Both the position numbers and the translations under genes were made by a program. A stretch of 14,985 nt of DNA. Origin: Flavobacteriaceae bacterium UBA3440 (lineage in GTDB: Bacteria; Bacteroidota; Bacteroidia; Flavobacteriales; Flavobacteriaceae). Position 1 is the first letter of the stretch. The number at the start of each line of letters is the position of its first letter. The notes beneath the pieces were generated by a model. The model made no database searches. It worked only from the letters and a program-made list of their open reading frames with translations, and had not been told where the DNA came from. Below, piece by piece: positions 14,090 to 14,985 of the stretch. The stretch is from NCBI GenBank assembly GCA_002378585.1, contig DFSJ01000154.1:1-14985 (forward strand). The letters run 5' to 3'.

Positions 14090-14985
14090 ATGATGCATAC
14101 CAGACGTGCAGTTTTTTTAGCGGCAACTTGCTCAGCACTATTGGCCTTGGGAAGCTGTAAGAACAGTGCCTCAAAAAACGAATCCAGAGCTACAGGCTGG
14201 AGTTTAAACGATAAAAACAGTCCTTTAAGCCATCCCAAAAGTAGCCAAGCGCAAAAAACTGGACCTGGATTGGTCTTTGTTGAAGGGGGTTCCTTTGTGA
14301 AGGGACGTGTTCAGGACGACATCATGCGCGACTGGAACAACACCCCTACCCAACAACACGTTCAATCTTTTTACATGGATGAAACAGAGGTAACCAATTC
14401 CATGTACCTGGAGTTTTTGGAGTACATCAAAGCTGTTTACCCACCTTCCAATCCAAAATACGACGGTATTTACCAAAGCGCCTTACCAGACACCTTAGTG
14501 TGGCGCAACCGACTTTCTTACAACGAGGATTTGGTCGAAAACTACTTAAGACATCCCGCCTTTGCAGATTTCCCGGTCGTTGGGGTCAGCTGGTTACAAG
14601 CCCAGAGATTTGCCCAGTGGAGAACCAATCGCGTCAATGAATTATTGCTGGAAGAAAACGGCTTCCTGGAAAAAGACGCCAGATTTAAGCCTCTGGAAAA
14701 TGAGATGGTAGCCTTTGACACAGAGGCCTATTTAAAAAATCCAAATGCCGCGTACGGAGGTGCCATCGATTCTTTGGCCAGAAGAGCCTCCAGAGACACC
14801 ATCCCATCTTTTGCCAAATTAAGCGATGGCGTGTTGTTGCCTGCTTATCGCCTACCCACAGAGACAGAATGGGAATACGCCGCTCAAGCCCCTGGCAGTC
14901 AGCGCGAATTCAACAATTACAAAGGAAGAAAGAAATTCCCCTGGGAGGGAAATCAAACCAGAGATACGGACCGCAGAGTATTGGG
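14090..14985 (+). CDS. gldJ: Gliding motility / T9SS lipoprotein GldJ (3' end outside window)
   Basis: At least 298 codons are open to the right edge. The N-terminus is a lipoprotein signal with the lipobox LGSC and Cys23 as the lipidated residue. Two adjacent ATG codons (14090 and 14093) make the exact start ambiguous by one residue. From about residue 58 the protein is an FGE-sulfatase/SUMF1-fold domain: GLVFVEGGSF (60-69), FYMDETEVTN (94-103), FPVVGVSWLQA (161-171) and YRLPTETEWEYAA (253-265). SRATGW just after the lipobox region and DDIMRDWNNTPTQQHVQSFYM (76-96) are typical of GldJ rather than its paralogue GldK. GldJ is needed for gliding and for stability of GldK in the T9SS outer ring in Flavobacterium. 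It is probably structural, not an enzyme. It is transcribed divergently from porV. Confidence 0.93.
   Translation, partial: MMHTRRAVFLAATCSALLALGSCKNSASKNESRATGWSLNDKNSPLSHPKSSQAQKTGPGLVFVEGGSFVKGRVQDDIMRDWNNTPTQQHVQSFYMDETEVTNSMYLEFLEYIKAVYPPSNPKYDGIYQSALPDTLVWRNRLSYNEDLVENYLRHPAFADFPVVGVSWLQAQRFAQWRTNRVNELLLEENGFLEKDARFKPLENEMVAFDTEAYLKNPNAAYGGAIDSLARRASRDTIPSFAKLSDGVLLPAYRLPTETEWEYAAQAPGSQREFNNYKGRKKFPWEGNQTRDTDRRVL

Noticed and set aside
13978-14476. Two leftward open frames opposite gldJ (13978-14238 and 14225-14476)
   Set aside because: They lie antisense to the strongly recognisable gldJ reading frame, have no family resemblance, and would be shadows. They are not a porU remnant, as no peptidase motif is visible.
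1-14985. Mobile elements, CRISPR arrays, tRNA or rRNA genes, toxin-antitoxin or defence loci
   Set aside because: Read on both strands: no transposase, integrase, regularly spaced repeats, or RNA gene signatures were found, and all sizable frames are accounted for by housekeeping or T9SS genes.

Overview
The window is most likely chromosome of a member of Bacteroidota, probably class Flavobacteriia. It carries type IX secretion and gliding genes (porV, gldJ) and a pdhA-pdhC pair whose E1-alpha reads like the flavobacterial type. The promoters have the Bacteroidota form TTG-N17-23-TAnnTTTG, and strong Shine-Dalgarno sequences are not obvious. Base composition looks intermediate (mid-40s % GC by eye). 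I see no mobile element, CRISPR array, tRNA, rRNA or obvious foreign island. This is a compact, mostly housekeeping region in which no gene-free stretch exceeds about 180 bases.

Left part (1-4405). The 3' end of a D-2-hydroxyacid dehydrogenase gene converges on a leftward group. In transcription order that group is a GNAT acetyltransferase, an aspartate kinase overlapping it by ATGA, and a two-domain acyltransferase of the OlsF type for amino-acid-containing membrane lipids. Upstream of these is a small TerB-like gene with its own promoter and a hairpin terminator. The terminator's T-run merges with the promoter of the GNAT gene.

Middle (4406-9955). The transcription-repair coupling factor gene mfd runs rightward from a promoter interlocked with the divergent terB-like promoter. 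Its best start is a TTG just after that promoter. The end of mfd overlaps a convergent ACT-domain protein of unknown function. Behind that gene come yraN and a long-chain polyprenyl diphosphate synthase, all leftward.

Right part (10016-14985). A leftward block holds porV (outer-membrane T9SS protein), pdhA and pdhC (pyruvate dehydrogenase E1-alpha and E2), and ends in a clear intrinsic terminator. Divergent from porV and running off the window is gldJ, a lipoprotein needed for gliding and T9SS. In Flavobacterium johnsoniae the sortase gene porU sits between gldJ and porV; here only a 177-base intergenic stretch separates them.

I did not find a convincing undescribed system. The points most worth a second look are the missing porU, the interlocked promoters and the TTG start of mfd. 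After those come the dockerin-like acidic loop in PorV, the HX5D spacing in the acyltransferase, and the uncharacterised ACT-domain gene.
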